Below are positions 44,311 to 57,094 of a DNA stretch of 64,000 nucleotides, in pieces. The DNA comes from Sphingomonas horti (GTDB lineage Bacteria > Pseudomonadota > Alphaproteobacteria > Sphingomonadales > Sphingomonadaceae), in the NCBI RefSeq assembly GCF_009753715.1, contig NZ_WQMS01000016.1, positions 372,001 to 436,000 of the forward strand, given 5' to 3'. The notes beneath the pieces are model-generated. The model was not told where the DNA came from, did not search any database, and was given only the letters and a program-made list of their open reading frames with translations. The translations under genes and the position numbers were made by a program. Every line of letters starts with the position of its first letter. Within the stretch, counting starts at the first letter, position 1.

Positions 44311-44412
44311 CCCCCTCCCGCTTGCGTAGGGGGTTAGAGGAGGGAAGCGCCTTCCCGGCCGGTGCGCGTCCAGCAAAGGCCCTCCCCCGGCCCCTCCCGC
44401 AAGCGGGAGGGG
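44311..44412. repeat. Type A palindromic repeat (copy 7)
   Basis: It opens with CCCCCTCCCGCTTGCGTAGG (one arm imperfect) and closes with CCCCTCCCGCAAGCGGGAGG. It lies between the convergent gpmA and helix-hairpin-helix genes. Confidence 0.75.
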
Positions 44413-44422
44413 AGACGTCACG

Positions 44423-44926
44423 TCACCCCAATTTTCCGAATTTAGCCTCGTATCCCGCGGTGTCGCCCGCCGCGAGGAGGCGGGCCTGCTCGACCCATTG
44501 GTCGCGCGCGATCCGGCCCTTGAACGCGCCGAGCTGGGCGTCCACCCGCGCCACGTCGGCGTCGGTCCATGCCGCGATCTGGTCGAAGCGGGTGATGCCG
44601 AGGCCGTTCAGCAGCGCGGCGACCTTGGGGCCCACGCCTTTCATCCGGGTCAGCTCGTCGGGCGGCCCGGCCGGGATCGGGTGAATCGGTTCGACCAGCG
44701 CCTCGGGTTCCGGCTTCACCGGCTCGACCTCGACCGGCGGCGGCACGTCGATCGGCGCGACCGCGGGCCCGGTCACCACCGGCGACACCTCCTCGCGCTT
44801 CTCCAGCGGCGCTGCCGTCCTGTCCGCCTCCACGCGCTTGCCGCTGCCGGCCAGCCACCAGATGGCGACCAGCACGACGATCACGCCCAAAAGGACGAGC
44901 ACCCAATTTTGTTCGATCCAGTCCAT
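44423..44926 (-). CDS. Membrane-anchored helix-hairpin-helix protein
   Basis: A 167-residue protein. An N-terminal membrane helix (VLVLLGVIVVLVAIWWLA) is followed by a Pro/Glu-rich linker and a C-terminal domain with ELTRMKGVGPKVAALLNGLGI, a helix-hairpin-helix motif, then FDQIAAWTDADVARVDAQL, as in the rpL21-like 'flap endonuclease-like' domain. It could hold DNA or a protein partner at the membrane; function is not established. AAAGGAG precedes the ATG. It lies directly downstream of purD. Confidence 0.7.
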   Translation of the reverse strand: MDWIEQNWVLVLLGVIVVLVAIWWLAGSGKRVEADRTAAPLEKREEVSPVVTGPAVAPIDVPPPVEVEPVKPEPEALVEPIHPIPAGPPDELTRMKGVGPKVAALLNGLGITRFDQIAAWTDADVARVDAQLGAFKGRIARDQWVEQARLLAAGDTAGYEAKFGKLG

Positions 44927-44941
44927 CCCTCAACGCTCCTT

Positions 44942-46195
44942 TTATTGTGTTTCGCGCGCGACCTCGCGCCAGCCGATGTCGTGGCGGCAGAAGCCGCTCG
45001 GGAAGTCGATCCGTTCGATCGCGGTATAGGCGGCCTTCTGCGCCCAGCGGACGGTCGGACCCTCCGCCGTCACCGCGAGCACGCGCCCGCCCGAGGCGAC
45101 GAGCCGGCCGTCCCGGTCACTGGTCCCGGCCTGGAATACGATCGCGCCGGCCGCTTCGGCCGCCTCGATCCCGTCGATCGTGCCTCCGGTCTCGGGCGTG
45201 CCGGGATAGCCGTTCGCCGCCATCACCACCGTCAGCGCGACGCGGTGCGAAAAGCGCGGCGCCTCGACCTGGTCGAGCCGGCTTTCGGCTGAGGCCAGCA
45301 TCAGCTCCAGCAGGTCGCTTTCCAGCCGCGGCATCAGTACCTGAGCCTCCGGGTCGCCGAAGCGGGCGTTATATTCGATCAGCTTCGGGCCGGCCGGGGT
45401 CAGCATCAGCCCCGCATACAGGACACCCACGAACGGCGTGCCCGCCTCCGCCATTGCGCGGACGGTCGGCTCGACGATCTCGCGCATCGCCTGGGATTCG
45501 AGTGCCGGGGTCAGCACGCGCGCGGGCGAATAGGCGCCCATGCCGCCGGTGTTGGGGCCGGTATCGCCGTCCCCGACACGCTTGTGATCCTGCGCCGATC
45601 CAAAGGGCACCACCGTCCTGCCGTCCGAAAGCGCGAACAGGCTCGCTTCCTCGCCGGCCAGGAACTCCTCGATCACCAGCGGGCCGTCGGCGGCGCGGAT
45701 CGCCCCCTCGGCTTCGTCGCGGGTCGTCGCGATCACCACGCCCTTGCCGGCGGCGAGGCCATCGGCCTTGATCACCACCGGCAGCCCGAACGGCGCCAGC
45801 CTGGCGAGCGCGTCATCGGTTCCGTCCGCCCGCACATAGCCGGCGGTCGGAATCCGCGCCCGCGTGCACAGGTCCTTGGTGAAGCCCTTCGATCCCTCCA
45901 ACTGCGCCGCCGCCTTGTCCGGCCCGAACACGGGAATGCCCGCCGCGCGTAGATCGTCGGCCAGCCCCGCCACCAAAGGTGCTTCCGGCCCGACCACGAC
46001 CAGCCCGATCGCTTGCCTCCGGCAAAAGCCGATCACCGCCTCGTGATCGGTCACGTCCATCGCCACCAACTCGGCATGCCGCGCGATGCCCGGATTGCCC
46101 GGCGCGGCGTACAGCTTCCCCAGCCGCGCGCTTTGCGCCAATTTCCAGGCCAGCGCATGCTCGCGGCCACCCGATCCGATCAGAAGGACGTTCAT
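44942..46195 (-). CDS. purD: Phosphoribosylamine--glycine ligase (GARS)
   Basis: A 417-residue ATP-grasp ligase. [19 protein letters not shown] opens the protein, [35 protein letters not shown] is the metal/ATP site split over residues about 265-300. It joins glycine to phosphoribosylamine in step two of purine synthesis. The ATG lies nine bases after the stop of the upstream anchored protein, so the two are probably one transcript. Confidence 0.97.
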   Translation of the reverse strand: MNVLLIGSGGREHALAWKLAQSARLGKLYAAPGNPGIARHAELVAMDVTDHEAVIGFCRRQAIGLVVVGPEAPLVAGLADDLRAAGIPVFGPDKAAAQLEGSKGFTKDLCTRARIPTAGYVRADGTDDALARLAPFGLPVVIKADGLAAGKGVVIATTRDEAEGAIRAADGPLVIEEFLAGEEASLFALSDGRTVVPFGSAQDHKRVGDGDTGPNTGGMGAYSPARVLTPALESQAMREIVEPTVRAMAEAGTPFVGVLYAGLMLTPAGPKLIEYNARFGDPEAQVLMPRLESDLLELMLASAESRLDQVEAPRFSHRVALTVVMAANGYPGTPETGGTIDGIEAAEAAGAIVFQAGTSDRDGRLVASGGRVLAVTAEGPTVRWAQKAAYTAIERIDFPSGFCRHDIGWREVARETQ

Positions 46196-46204
46196 GCGCC
46201 CCGG

Positions 46205-46756
46205 CTAGCTTGAAGAGCAGTTCAGCTCCATCACATAATTGCCCTCGGCGTCGGTGGCGATATCGGCCTTGCGCATCGCCAGGATGCGGCCGTTGAAATC
46301 CATGTTGCGGTCGCCGACCCAATTCACCGTTCCGTCGGTCGTTTCGGCGTAGAACAGGATGCTGTCGTTGATCGGCCGGATGTTCCTGGAGTTGAACGCG
46401 GCGAACGAGGACTCGCCCGGCGCATAGGTCCACATGCCATAGCCGCTGAACTCCAGCCCGTTCGGGCCTTCGTACACGATCCACAGATTGACCGGCAGGT
46501 TGCAGCGGTTGCGCACCAGCAATTGCCTGCCGGCCGCGGCGTCCGTGGGCGAGGGGCTCGGGGCGGGGCTTGGCGCGGGGGAGGCGACGAACGGCGCCGG
46601 CGTCGCGATCGGGTCCGGTGAAACGGTCGGCGCCGGCTGCGGCGCGGGCGCCTTGCTCTGGGTGGTGATCACGGCGACGGTGATCGCCCCGGCGGCCGTG
46701 ATCATTGCCGCCATCACCTGCGGCGAGCAGCCCTTCTTGTCGTCCCCGTCCGCCAC
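46205..46756 (-). CDS. Membrane-anchored Pro-rich protein with DUF1036-like domain
   Basis: A 183-residue protein starting at a GTG (GGGGGAG six bases upstream). It has a hydrophobic helix (residues about 14-30), a Pro/Ala/Ser-rich spacer (about 35-72) and a globular end in which RNRCNLPVNLWIVYEGPNG and MWTYAPGES recall DUF1036. That family has no known function, so the match is only suggestive. It stands directly before purD. Confidence 0.58.
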   Translation of the reverse strand: MADGDDKKGCSPQVMAAMITAAGAITVAVITTQSKAPAPQPAPTVSPDPIATPAPFVASPAPSPAPSPSPTDAAAGRQLLVRNRCNLPVNLWIVYEGPNGLEFSGYGMWTYAPGESSFAAFNSRNIRPINDSILFYAETTDGTVNWVGDRNMDFNGRILAMRKADIATDAEGNYVMELNCSSS

Positions 46757-46833
46757 CTGGTTCTCCCCCGTGACGCGTCTGCCCGAATCTCCGCCTCTTG
46801 GCGCGCAAAGTCCAGAGGGGCTAGGAGAGGCGG

Positions 46834-48201
46834 ATGGCTTCCGAATTTCCCGGCGCGAACGGCAACCTGGTGGCGGCCCAGGCGCCCGGCGACAACGCGC
46901 CCGCATTGAGCGTGTCCGAGCTCGCCTTCGCGCTGAAGCGCGTGGTCGAGGACAGTTTCGGCATGGTCCGGCTGCGCGGCGAGATCAGCGGCTACAAGCG
47001 GGCGGCCTCGGGCCACGCATACCTCACGCTGAAGGACGACAAGGCCTGCATCGACGCGGTGATGTGGAAGACCGGAGTCGGTGCGCTGCCCTTCCGCCCC
47101 GAGGACGGGATCGAGGTGATCGCGACAGGGAAGCTCACCACCTATCCCGGCCGCTCCAAATATCAGATCGTGATCGAGCGGCTGGAGCTTGCCGGCGAAG
47201 GCGCGCTGATGCTGCTGCTGGAAAAGCTGAAGGCGAAGCTGGGCGCCGAGGGGCTGTTCGACGCCGGCGCCAAGAAGAAGCTGCCGTTCCTGCCGCGGCG
47301 GATCGGCGTCGTGACCTCGCCCACCGGCGCGGTGATCCGCGACATCCTGCACCGGCTGGAGGATCGCTGCCCGACGCACGTGACGGTCTGGCCGGTGATG
47401 GTGCAGGGGCAGGGGGCGGCCGAGCAGGTCGCGGCCGCGATCGCCGGCTTCTGCCGGATGCCCGACGGGCAGCGCCCGGAACTCGTCATCGTCGCGCGCG
47501 GCGGCGGCTCGATCGAGGATCTCTGGGCGTTCAACGAGGAAGTGGTGGTCCGCGCCGTCGCTGCCTGCACCATCCCGATCATCTCCGCCGTGGGTCATGA
47601 GACCGACACGACCCTGTGCGACTATGCTGCCGACGTGCGCGCGCCGACACCCACCGCGGCGGCCGAGATGGCGGTGCCGGTCCGCGCCGAGCTGCGCGCC
47701 TATGTCCGCGACCAGGGCACGCGGATGGAGCGGTGCGCCCGCCGCTATCACGAGCGCGCGGGGGAGCGGCTGCACGCGCTGACCCGGTTGCTGCCGACTC
47801 CGGCCTCGTTGCTCGATCCGCAGCGGCAGCGCGTCGACGATTATGGCGAGCGGCTGCGGCGCGGGCTCGGCCGCCGCGTCGCCGATGCGCGCGGCGAGCT
47901 GGCCCGGGCGAGCGGCGCGCTCCGCCCGACATTGCTCCGCACCCGGCTCGATCGATGCGCCGACCGGCTGGCCGCGGTCTGGCGGCTGGCGCAGTCGGTC
48001 AATCCCGAGAATCTGCTCGCCCGCGGCTATGCCTGGGTGGAAGGCAGAGGCGGGCAGGTGGTGACCAGCGCCGCCCAGGCGCGGTCGGCGGTCGCGCTCA
48101 GCCTGCACTTCGCCGATGGCAATGTTGACGCGCGCGTCGAACGCGCCACATCGGGAGGAAAGCGCGAGGCGCCGCCGCCCAGCCAGCCCTCGCTATTGTA
48201 A
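46834..48201 (+). CDS. xseA: Exodeoxyribonuclease VII large subunit
   Basis: A 455-residue nuclease subunit. The N-terminal OB fold ([26 protein letters not shown]) binds DNA; the catalytic core contains [32 protein letters not shown] and [28 protein letters not shown]. It degrades single-stranded DNA with XseB. It is followed by a DUF2093 gene, a conserved pair in alphaproteobacteria. Confidence 0.97.
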   Translation: MASEFPGANGNLVAAQAPGDNAPALSVSELAFALKRVVEDSFGMVRLRGEISGYKRAASGHAYLTLKDDKACIDAVMWKTGVGALPFRPEDGIEVIATGKLTTYPGRSKYQIVIERLELAGEGALMLLLEKLKAKLGAEGLFDAGAKKKLPFLPRRIGVVTSPTGAVIRDILHRLEDRCPTHVTVWPVMVQGQGAAEQVAAAIAGFCRMPDGQRPELVIVARGGGSIEDLWAFNEEVVVRAVAACTIPIISAVGHETDTTLCDYAADVRAPTPTAAAEMAVPVRAELRAYVRDQGTRMERCARRYHERAGERLHALTRLLPTPASLLDPQRQRVDDYGERLRRGLGRRVADARGELARASGALRPTLLRTRLDRCADRLAAVWRLAQSVNPENLLARGYAWVEGRGGQVVTSAAQARSAVALSLHFADGNVDARVERATSGGKREAPPPSQPSLL

Positions 48202-48216
48202 TAAGGTGTTTGCGAC

Positions 48217-48417
48217 ATGCTCATGTTCAACCGCAGCCAGCCCGCCCGGCTTCATTATATGGCGAACGGCTATCGCGTCCTCTCCCAGGGCGATCATGTC
48301 GTCTGCGCGGTCTCGGGCGAGAAGATCCCGCTCGACGCGCTGCGCTATTGGTCGAACGCGCGGCAGGAAGCCTATGCGACGGCGGAAATCGCGACCCGGG
48401 CCATGACCGCGAAGTGA
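48217..48417 (+). CDS. DUF2093 protein
   Basis: A 66-residue protein matching DUF2093 (ARLHYMANGYRVLSQGDHVVCAVSGEKIPLDALRYWS). The family is almost always next to xseA in alphaproteobacteria; its function is unknown. The TGA overlaps the GTG of the M23 gene (GTGA). Confidence 0.9.
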   Translation: MLMFNRSQPARLHYMANGYRVLSQGDHVVCAVSGEKIPLDALRYWSNARQEAYATAEIATRAMTAK

Positions 48418-49262
48418 AAGGCCTGCTCGCGTTCGCGGCGGTCGCGCTGGTCGCGGCCGCGCCATCCGCCGATTTCAAGCTCCAGGGCAAGATCGAACAG
48501 GGCGGCGTCGCCTACGGGACCGCGCCGCCCGGCACCGTCGGCCTGACGCTCGGCGGCGAGCCGGTGCCGCTCGCACCCGACGGCCGTTTCATGCTCGGCT
48601 TCGACCGCGACGCGCCGGCGACGCTGACGCTGGCCGCGCGGACCGATGCCGGCACGATCGTCACGCGCACGCTCGCCGTCGCGCCGCACGCCTGGGCGTT
48701 GCAGCATGTCAACGTCGCCAAGCGCCCGCCCGTCACCAACGAGGAATTCGAGCGGCTGCGCGCGCCGGAAGTCGCGCAGATCGTCGCCGCACGCGCGGTC
48801 CGGTCCGACAGCGATGGCTGGCGCCAGCGCTTCGCCTGGCCGGCGAAGGGGCGGATCAGCGGCGTGTTCGGCTCGCAGCGCATCTATCGCGGCAATGAGC
48901 CCGGCGCCTATCATTCGGGCGTCGACATCGCCGGCGGCGCGGGCGCCCCGGTCACCGCGCCCGCCGACGGAGTCGTCGTGCTCGCCGCCGACAAGCCCTT
49001 CACGCTGGAAGGCAATCTGCTGATGATCGACCACGGCATGGGCTTGAACAGCGCCTTCCTGCACCTGTCCGAAATCGACGTGAAGCAAGGCGATCACGTC
49101 AGGAAGGGCCAGCTGCTCGGCCGCATCGGCAGCACCGGCCGCGCGACCGGGCCCCATCTCCACTGGGCGATGAAATGGCGGGGCGCCCGCATCGACCCGA
49201 TGGCGCTGACCGGCCCGATGACCGGTCAGGACCTCAGGAAAGTGCCGGTGGTCGAGAATTAA
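48414..49262 (+). CDS. M23 family metallopeptidase (peptidoglycan endopeptidase)
   Basis: A 282-residue exported protein. A signal peptide (LLAFAAVALVAAAPS) leads into an N-terminal beta domain and a C-terminal LytM domain: FGSQRIY, YHSGVDIAGG (zinc His and Asp), then GPHLHWAMKW (catalytic His pair). All zinc ligands are present, so it should be an active peptidase on cell-wall cross-links. The GTG start is chosen for the four-base overlap with DUF2093. Its TAA shares TTAA with the stop of the convergent gene. Confidence 0.9.
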   Translation: MKGLLAFAAVALVAAAPSADFKLQGKIEQGGVAYGTAPPGTVGLTLGGEPVPLAPDGRFMLGFDRDAPATLTLAARTDAGTIVTRTLAVAPHAWALQHVNVAKRPPVTNEEFERLRAPEVAQIVAARAVRSDSDGWRQRFAWPAKGRISGVFGSQRIYRGNEPGAYHSGVDIAGGAGAPVTAPADGVVVLAADKPFTLEGNLLMIDHGMGLNSAFLHLSEIDVKQGDHVRKGQLLGRIGSTGRATGPHLHWAMKWRGARIDPMALTGPMTGQDLRKVPVVEN

Positions 49263-49771
49263 CCGACCCGCATGCCCTTGACCGAGCGATTGCCTTCGAA
49301 CTTGATGAAGTAGCTGCCCATCAGGCCTTTCTTGATCAGCACCTTCTGGCCGGGTTTCGGGAAGGCGTTGATGCCTTCGGTCGTTTCCCAGGTCGCGCCG
49401 TCGCCCAGCGTGAAGCGGAAGCGGCCATAGCCGATCGAGCGGACCGTCGTGATCGGCTCCTCGATCTGGGTGAACTCGTCTTCCTTGTCGTCCTTGTCGT
49501 TGCCGAAGAAGGGCAGCCGGGGCAGCGAGAAGCCGAACAGCGAACGCTTGGTCTTCGTCACTGCCTGCTTGTCGAGCACGACCGTTTCCTTGCGCTCGAC
49601 CGATTGCAGCAGCGCGCCGGCCGCCTGGTCGTAGCAGGCCAGGCGCTGGGCATTGTCGGCGATCGCGCGGCAGGCACCGAGCGCCTGAATCGCGGCCGGG
49701 GGCTCGTCTGCCGCTACGGCAGGCGCGGCCAGCGCGAATGCGGTCAGCACGGTCACGGCAAAACGGATCAT
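49259..49771 (-). CDS. Exported protein of unknown function
   Basis: A 170-residue protein with a signal peptide (MIRFAVTVLTAFALAAPAVA). The mature part begins with a Cys pair (LGACRAI…RLACYDQA), reminiscent of type VI-associated or lysozyme-inhibitor-like exported proteins, then a basic-acidic linker and a beta-rich end (FTLGDGATWETTEGINAFPKPG). It is common in sphingomonads to my knowledge, with no function. The start at 49771 is preferred because it opens the signal peptide. Confidence 0.7.
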   Translation of the reverse strand: MIRFAVTVLTAFALAAPAVAADEPPAAIQALGACRAIADNAQRLACYDQAAGALLQSVERKETVVLDKQAVTKTKRSLFGFSLPRLPFFGNDKDDKEDEFTQIEEPITTVRSIGYGRFRFTLGDGATWETTEGINAFPKPGQKVLIKKGLMGSYFIKFEGNRSVKGMRVG

Positions 49772-50005
49772 CGGCAGGGCCCCTCGGTTGACCGCGCGAG
49801 GGTAAGGCGCCGCTGGCGGCCCGGCAAGGGCGCGCCGGGACTGTGACTGAAATGCTACACTTGGGGGCAAAACTCGCATTTACCAGAGGCGGGGCGTTGT
49901 TCTGGATGCGTCATTTCGCCTAGTAGCGGCGTGATAGCTTCGTTTGCAGCTATGCCACCACGTGCGTCCGGCAGCGACCGGCCACGACAAAGGGGAAGAA
50001 AGACT

Positions 50006-53000
50006 ATGCAGCTTGCACTTCGTCGGCACCTGCTGGCTTCGACCGTCCTGCTGGGCGCTTCGATGCTGGGCACCGCCGCCTATGCGCAGACCCAGGCCGC
50101 CGAGGCGGCTCCGGACGAGGGGACGATCGTCGTCACCGGGTCGCTGATCACCAACCCGAACCTCGAGCGTTCGGCGCCGGTCAACGTGACCACCTCGGAA
50201 GAAGTCGAGCTGCGCCAGACCAACGTCGCCGAGCAGCTGCTCCGCGAAGTTCCGGGTGTCGTGCCGTCGATCGGTTCGGCGGTGAACAACGGCAATGGCG
50301 GTGCGTCGTTCGTCAACCTGCGCGGCCTCGGTTCGCAGCGCAACATCGTCCTGATCGACGGCGTGCGCCTCGTCCCGGCCGAACTGAACGGCCGTTTCGA
50401 CCTCAACAACATCCCGCTCGCTCTGATCGAGCGGACCGAAGTGCTGACCGGCGGTGCGTCGACCACCTATGGTGCGGACGCGGTGTCGGGCGTGGTGAAC
50501 TTCATCACCAAGCGCAATTTCTCGGGCCTCGAGGTCTCGGCCTCGGAGCAGATCACCGAGCGTGGTGACGGCAACATCTTCCGCGTCGACGCGACCATCG
50601 GCGCCAACTTCGACGACGGCCGCGGCAATGCTGTCTTCTCGATCGGCTACCAGGAAGCGGACCCGGTCTATCAGGGCGCACGTTCGTTCAGCCGCTTCAA
50701 CATCTCGGCCCTGAACCGCGCGGTTTCGGGTTCGGGCACCGCGGTTCCGTCGACCTTCTCGGGCGTGAACCCGACCGGCACGGCCTGCACCACCGCCGCG
50801 ACCTGCGCTCCCGTCCAGGGCAGCCGCCAGGTCAACGGCGCCGGCAATGCGTTCAACGCGACGAGCGCGCAGAGCGTGCCGTTCAACTTCAACCCGTACA
50901 ACGTCTTCCAGACGCCGTTCCAGCGCTTCAACATCTTCGGCCAGGCCAATTATGAGGTCACCGACGGCGTCGAAGTCTACACGCGCGGCCTGTTCTCGAA
51001 GAACACGGTGCAGACCATCATCGCGCCGTCGGGTGCGTTCGGCATCGCGGTCGACCTGCCGCTCAACAACCCGTTCCTGACCGATGCGCAGCGCAACGCG
51101 TTCTGCGCGTTCGACACGACCGCGAACGACGGCGTCTATACCCCGCGCTTCACGCCGGCCGAGTGCGCCGCGGCGGCCAACCCGGCGCTGCGTCCGGGCG
51201 ACGCTGCGTATCGCGAAGCGACCGTCTCGCTGTCGCGTCGCGCGACGGAAGTCGGTCCGCGTGTCAGCACCTATGTCACGCAGATCTTTGACTATCGCCT
51301 CGGCGTCCGCGGCGGCATCACCGACTCGATCAACTACGACCTGTTCGGCTCGTACGGCGAGTCGGAGAACCTGCAGAACATCGGCGGCTACACGCTGAAC
51401 TCGCGCTTCCAGCAGGGTGTCCGCGCTGGCGGCACGCGCGCCAATCCGGTCTGCTTCGACGACTCGAACGGCTGCGTTCCGGTCGATGTGTTCGGGCCCG
51501 AAGGCTCGATCACCGCGCCGATGGTCGACTTCCTGACCGCGGACAGCACCGTGCTCACCCGCACCACGCTCGCCCAGGCGCGCGCGACGGTTTCGGGCGA
51601 CTTCGGCGCGACCCTGCCCTGGGCGTCGGATGCGGTCAGCTTCGCGATCGGTGGCGAATATCGCCGCTACACCGCGCTGCAGAAGTCCGACACGCTCGCC
51701 GAATCGGGTGACCTGGGCGGCGCCGGCGGCGCTTCGCCGTTCATCAACGGCGGCTTCGACGTCTATGAAGCGTTCGGCGAGTTGATCGCCCCGCTGGTGC
51801 AGGACAAGCCGTTCTTCCAGAGCCTGACTTTCGAGGGCGGCATCCGCTACTCGCACTACACGGTCAATGCTCCGGGTGCGCCGAAGTTCAACACCACCAC
51901 CTGGAAGCTGGGCGGCAGCTGGGAGCCGATCTCGGCGATCAAGTTCCGCGGCAACTATGCCCACGCCGTGCGTGCGCCGAACATCGCGGAGCTGTTCAGC
52001 CCGGTGAACACCGGCCTGACCTCGCTGTCCGACGATCCCTGCGCCTCGATCGACGATCAGGGTAACGTGATCCGCGGCGTGCCGAGCGGAACGCTTGCCG
52101 CCGTTTGTACGGCTCAGGGCGCGCCGAACAGCTCGCTCGGCGCCATCCCGGTCCCGACTGCGGGTCAGGCCAACGCCACGGGTGGCGGCAACCTGAACCT
52201 GAAGCCGGAGAAGTCGAACTCCTGGACCGTCGGCGCGGTGATCCAGCCGGACTTCCTGCCGGGCTTCTCGGCCTCGATCGACTATTACAACATCAAGGTT
52301 TCGGGCGCGATCACCAGCCCGACTCCGGACGACGCGATCACCGCCTGCTTCGGTGAGCCGTCGGGCTCGCACACCGTTCGGCTGGCGAGCGGTCAGACCG
52401 CTGTGATCCCGGATTATACTCCGGGGGCCAATGCGGCGTCGTCCAGCGCCTGCACGATCATCCGGCGCAACCCGCTCCGTGGTGACCTTTCGGGCGACCC
52501 GGCGATCGCTCCGGGCCTGTTCCTCGCCACGTCGAACCTCGGCCGCCTGAAGACCGACGGCATCGACGCGACGATGAACTACAACACGGACCTGGGCTTC
52601 GCGAAGCTGGCCCTCAGCTTCGCCGGCAACTGGACGCGTGAGAATCGCTTCCAGGCGGTCACCGGGGTCGGCCTGTTCCGCCAGTGCGTCGGCTATATCA
52701 GCCCGAACTGCGGCTCGCTGCAGCCGGAGTTCAGCTGGACCCAGCGCACCACGCTGTCGTTCGAGAATGTCGACGTGTCGCTGCTGTGGCGTCACCTCAG
52801 CTCGTTCCGGATCGAGCCGGATGCCGCCGGGACCTTCGGGAATCTGGTCGGTGCGACGCCGAGCAACAACTCGACGCTGCCGGGCTCCCCGCAGCAGGGT
52901 GCGTTCGGGACGCGTAACCTCGGCTTCATCCCGTCGTTCGATTACTTCGATCTGGCGACGCGGATCGGCGTGGGCGACAACCTGACGCTGACGCTGACGG

Positions 53001-53140
53001 TGGCGAACCTGTTCGACAAGAAGCCGCCGCTGACCGGCCAGGACATCGGCACGACGTCCTACAACAGCGGCAACACCTTCCCGTCGACCTTCGACGCGCT
53101 GGGCCGCACCTATCGCGTCGGTGCCCGCCTGCGCTTCTAA
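50006..53140 (+). CDS. TonB-dependent receptor
   Basis: A 1044-residue outer-membrane receptor. The signal peptide ends after AYAQ (about residue 28). A TonB-box-like segment (GTIVVTGSL) precedes the plug (about 45-165, with LREVPGVVPS, FVNLRGLGSQRNIVLIDGVR and GGASTTYGADAVSGVVNFITK). A 22-strand barrel follows and ends in RVGARLRF with a terminal Phe. The ligand is unknown; large receptors of this group take up glycans, peptides or siderophores. AAGGGGAAG precedes the ATG. A terminator follows. Confidence 0.95.
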   Translation: MQLALRRHLLASTVLLGASMLGTAAYAQTQAAEAAPDEGTIVVTGSLITNPNLERSAPVNVTTSEEVELRQTNVAEQLLREVPGVVPSIGSAVNNGNGGASFVNLRGLGSQRNIVLIDGVRLVPAELNGRFDLNNIPLALIERTEVLTGGASTTYGADAVSGVVNFITKRNFSGLEVSASEQITERGDGNIFRVDATIGANFDDGRGNAVFSIGYQEADPVYQGARSFSRFNISALNRAVSGSGTAVPSTFSGVNPTGTACTTAATCAPVQGSRQVNGAGNAFNATSAQSVPFNFNPYNVFQTPFQRFNIFGQANYEVTDGVEVYTRGLFSKNTVQTIIAPSGAFGIAVDLPLNNPFLTDAQRNAFCAFDTTANDGVYTPRFTPAECAAAANPALRPGDAAYREATVSLSRRATEVGPRVSTYVTQIFDYRLGVRGGITDSINYDLFGSYGESENLQNIGGYTLNSRFQQGVRAGGTRANPVCFDDSNGCVPVDVFGPEGSITAPMVDFLTADSTVLTRTTLAQARATVSGDFGATLPWASDAVSFAIGGEYRRYTALQKSDTLAESGDLGGAGGASPFINGGFDVYEAFGELIAPLVQDKPFFQSLTFEGGIRYSHYTVNAPGAPKFNTTTWKLGGSWEPISAIKFRGNYAHAVRAPNIAELFSPVNTGLTSLSDDPCASIDDQGNVIRGVPSGTLAAVCTAQGAPNSSLGAIPVPTAGQANATGGGNLNLKPEKSNSWTVGAVIQPDFLPGFSASIDYYNIKVSGAITSPTPDDAITACFGEPSGSHTVRLASGQTAVIPDYTPGANAASSSACTIIRRNPLRGDLSGDPAIAPGLFLATSNLGRLKTDGIDATMNYNTDLGFAKLALSFAGNWTRENRFQAVTGVGLFRQCVGYISPNCGSLQPEFSWTQRTTLSFENVDVSLLWRHLSSFRIEPDAAGTFGNLVGATPSNNSTLPGSPQQGAFGTRNLGFIPSFDYFDLATRIGVGDNLTLTLTVANLFDKKPPLTGQDIGTTSYNSGNTFPSTFDALGRTYRVGARLRF

Positions 53141-53165
53141 GCGCCGACGGCTGACGCCAACAGAG

Positions 53166-53195
53166 AAGGGGCGGTTCCGAAAGGAGCCGCCCCTT
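53166..53195 (+). terminator. Intrinsic terminator of the TonB-dependent receptor gene
   Basis: AAGGGGCGGTTCC and GGAGCCGCCCCTT pair over 13 bp (one G-U) around a GAAA loop and run into TTTTTAT, 26 bases after the stop. Confidence 0.9.
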
Positions 53196-53230
53196 TTTAT
53201 GATCCTGCCTTTTGCCGCCGGCACTCAACA

Positions 53231-53341
53231 TCTCACGCTCGTCCCGAGCGAAGTCGGGGGGCGCTGCTCGGAGCATGCGCCCCTCCACTTCGCGCTTTGG
53301 CCTCCGGTCGGGGCGAGCGATGTCGATCGCCAGACCGCGCC
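53231..53341. repeat. Palindromic intergenic element of a fourth type
   Basis: CGCTCGTCCCGA near the left and TCGGGGCGAGCG near the right pair at 11 of 12 positions, and GGGGCGCTGCTC/GAGCATGCGCCCC form an inner hairpin. No second copy is present in the window, so assignment to a repeat family is a guess based on the architecture. Confidence 0.4.
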
Positions 53342-53344
53342 GCT

Positions 53345-54367
53345 CTAGCCCAGCAGTGCCCCCGGCAGCGTCATCGGGATCCCCGCGCGCTCCGCGGTCA
53401 CTTCGGCCCAGCGCCCGACCTTCTCCAGCTCGTCGCGATGCGCGGCCGCCGCGCCTGCATATTCCGCCTCGCGCTCGGCGCGGCCGAACGCCTCGCCTGA
53501 CTTCGAATTCCGGCCGAACGCGGCTGCCACGATCTCCGCGACCTGTGCCTCATTGACCCCCAGGCCATAGAGCCGCGCCAGCGCCGCCACACTCGCTTCG
53601 GGCGCATCGAGCAGCGACTCGCTGTCGAGCGTGCGAACCCGCGGTGCCAGCGCGCGGGCGAGCTCCGCGAACAGCGCCTGCTGCGCCAGCCACCCGGCGG
53701 CCGCGATCTGCAGGTCGGTCTGGCCGAAAAACTGCGCGTCATCGAAGCCCAGACGCTGCACCAGCCCGTCGGTCCGCAACCCCATGAACAGCTCGCGCAC
53801 CCACAGCCGGCCATCCAGCCCCTTCTTGGCGACCGAGGTCAGGAACAGCGGCAGCGGCGCGTGCAGCAGCAGCGCTTTCGCGTCCGGGCGCAGCGCCATC
53901 ATCATCGGGATCAGGCCGCTCACGATATTGGATGGCTTGATCACCACTGCCTCGCCGGCGGCGAACGGCCGCGCGAGCAGGGCCAGCGCGCCGTCCATCG
54001 CTTCGGCGACGTCGCGCCCCGATGCGCCGCGCCGTCGCCAGCCGGTGATGTCGTTGAGAATCGCCGGCTCCTTCAGCGCCATCGCCACCCCGTCTCGATC
54101 GAACGCGCGGGCGAGCAGGGTCGAGCAGCAGAAAGCCGAATGGAAGATGAAGTGCACCGGCGCGGCAGGCGCGGCGGCGGCCAGCGCCTGCCGACGATCG
54201 ATCTCGAGGCGCTGAGCGTCCCTCGGCAGATATTCGTCGGTGACGAAAGTCGCCGCGCGATGCTCCTCGCGCGTGACGTGCCGGAACTGGACCGCGTCCT
54301 TGTTCTCGATATAACGATGCGCCAGCCACAGCGGGTCGCGGGGAATGGTCTGGGTATTGGGGCTCAT
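53345..54367 (-). CDS. P-loop protein, sulfotransferase-like, unknown function
   Basis: A 340-residue protein. [19 protein letters not shown] (near residue 75) looks like the phosphosulfate-binding loop of sulfotransferases, and VIKPSNIV (near 140) fits the second loop. The C-terminal half is helical. There is no signal peptide. Similar proteins are often found next to TonB-dependent receptors in sphingomonads, in clusters with SapC or tryptophan-halogenase genes; here it converges on the receptor. I chose the ATG at 54367. Enzyme activity is unproven. Confidence 0.68.
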   Translation of the reverse strand: MSPNTQTIPRDPLWLAHRYIENKDAVQFRHVTREEHRAATFVTDEYLPRDAQRLEIDRRQALAAAAPAAPVHFIFHSAFCCSTLLARAFDRDGVAMALKEPAILNDITGWRRRGASGRDVAEAMDGALALLARPFAAGEAVVIKPSNIVSGLIPMMMALRPDAKALLLHAPLPLFLTSVAKKGLDGRLWVRELFMGLRTDGLVQRLGFDDAQFFGQTDLQIAAAGWLAQQALFAELARALAPRVRTLDSESLLDAPEASVAALARLYGLGVNEAQVAEIVAAAFGRNSKSGEAFGRAEREAEYAGAAAAHRDELEKVGRWAEVTAERAGIPMTLPGALLG

Positions 54368-54372
54368 AAACT

Positions 54373-54488
54373 CCGTTCGGGTTGAGCTCATAATCCCGTT
54401 CGGGCTGAGCTTGTCGAAGCCCCTTCCTTCTTTCCTTCTTTGACTGAGAAAAGAAAGGGTGGGCTTCGACAGGCTCAGTCTGAACGGG
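54373..54488. repeat. Type C palindromic repeat (copy 2)
   Basis: CCGTTCGGGCTGAGCTTGTC with GAAGCCCC, and GGCTTCGACAGGCTCAGTCT with GAACGG, are complementary arms around a pyrimidine-rich spacer. An extra partial left arm (CCGTTCGGGTTGAGCTCAT) precedes them. It separates clpB from the sulfotransferase-like gene. Confidence 0.75.
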
Positions 54489-54490
54489 AC

Positions 54491-57068
<2,578 letters not shown>

Positions 57069-57094
57069 GCGGTCCCCTCAATCAAGTGCCGCCG

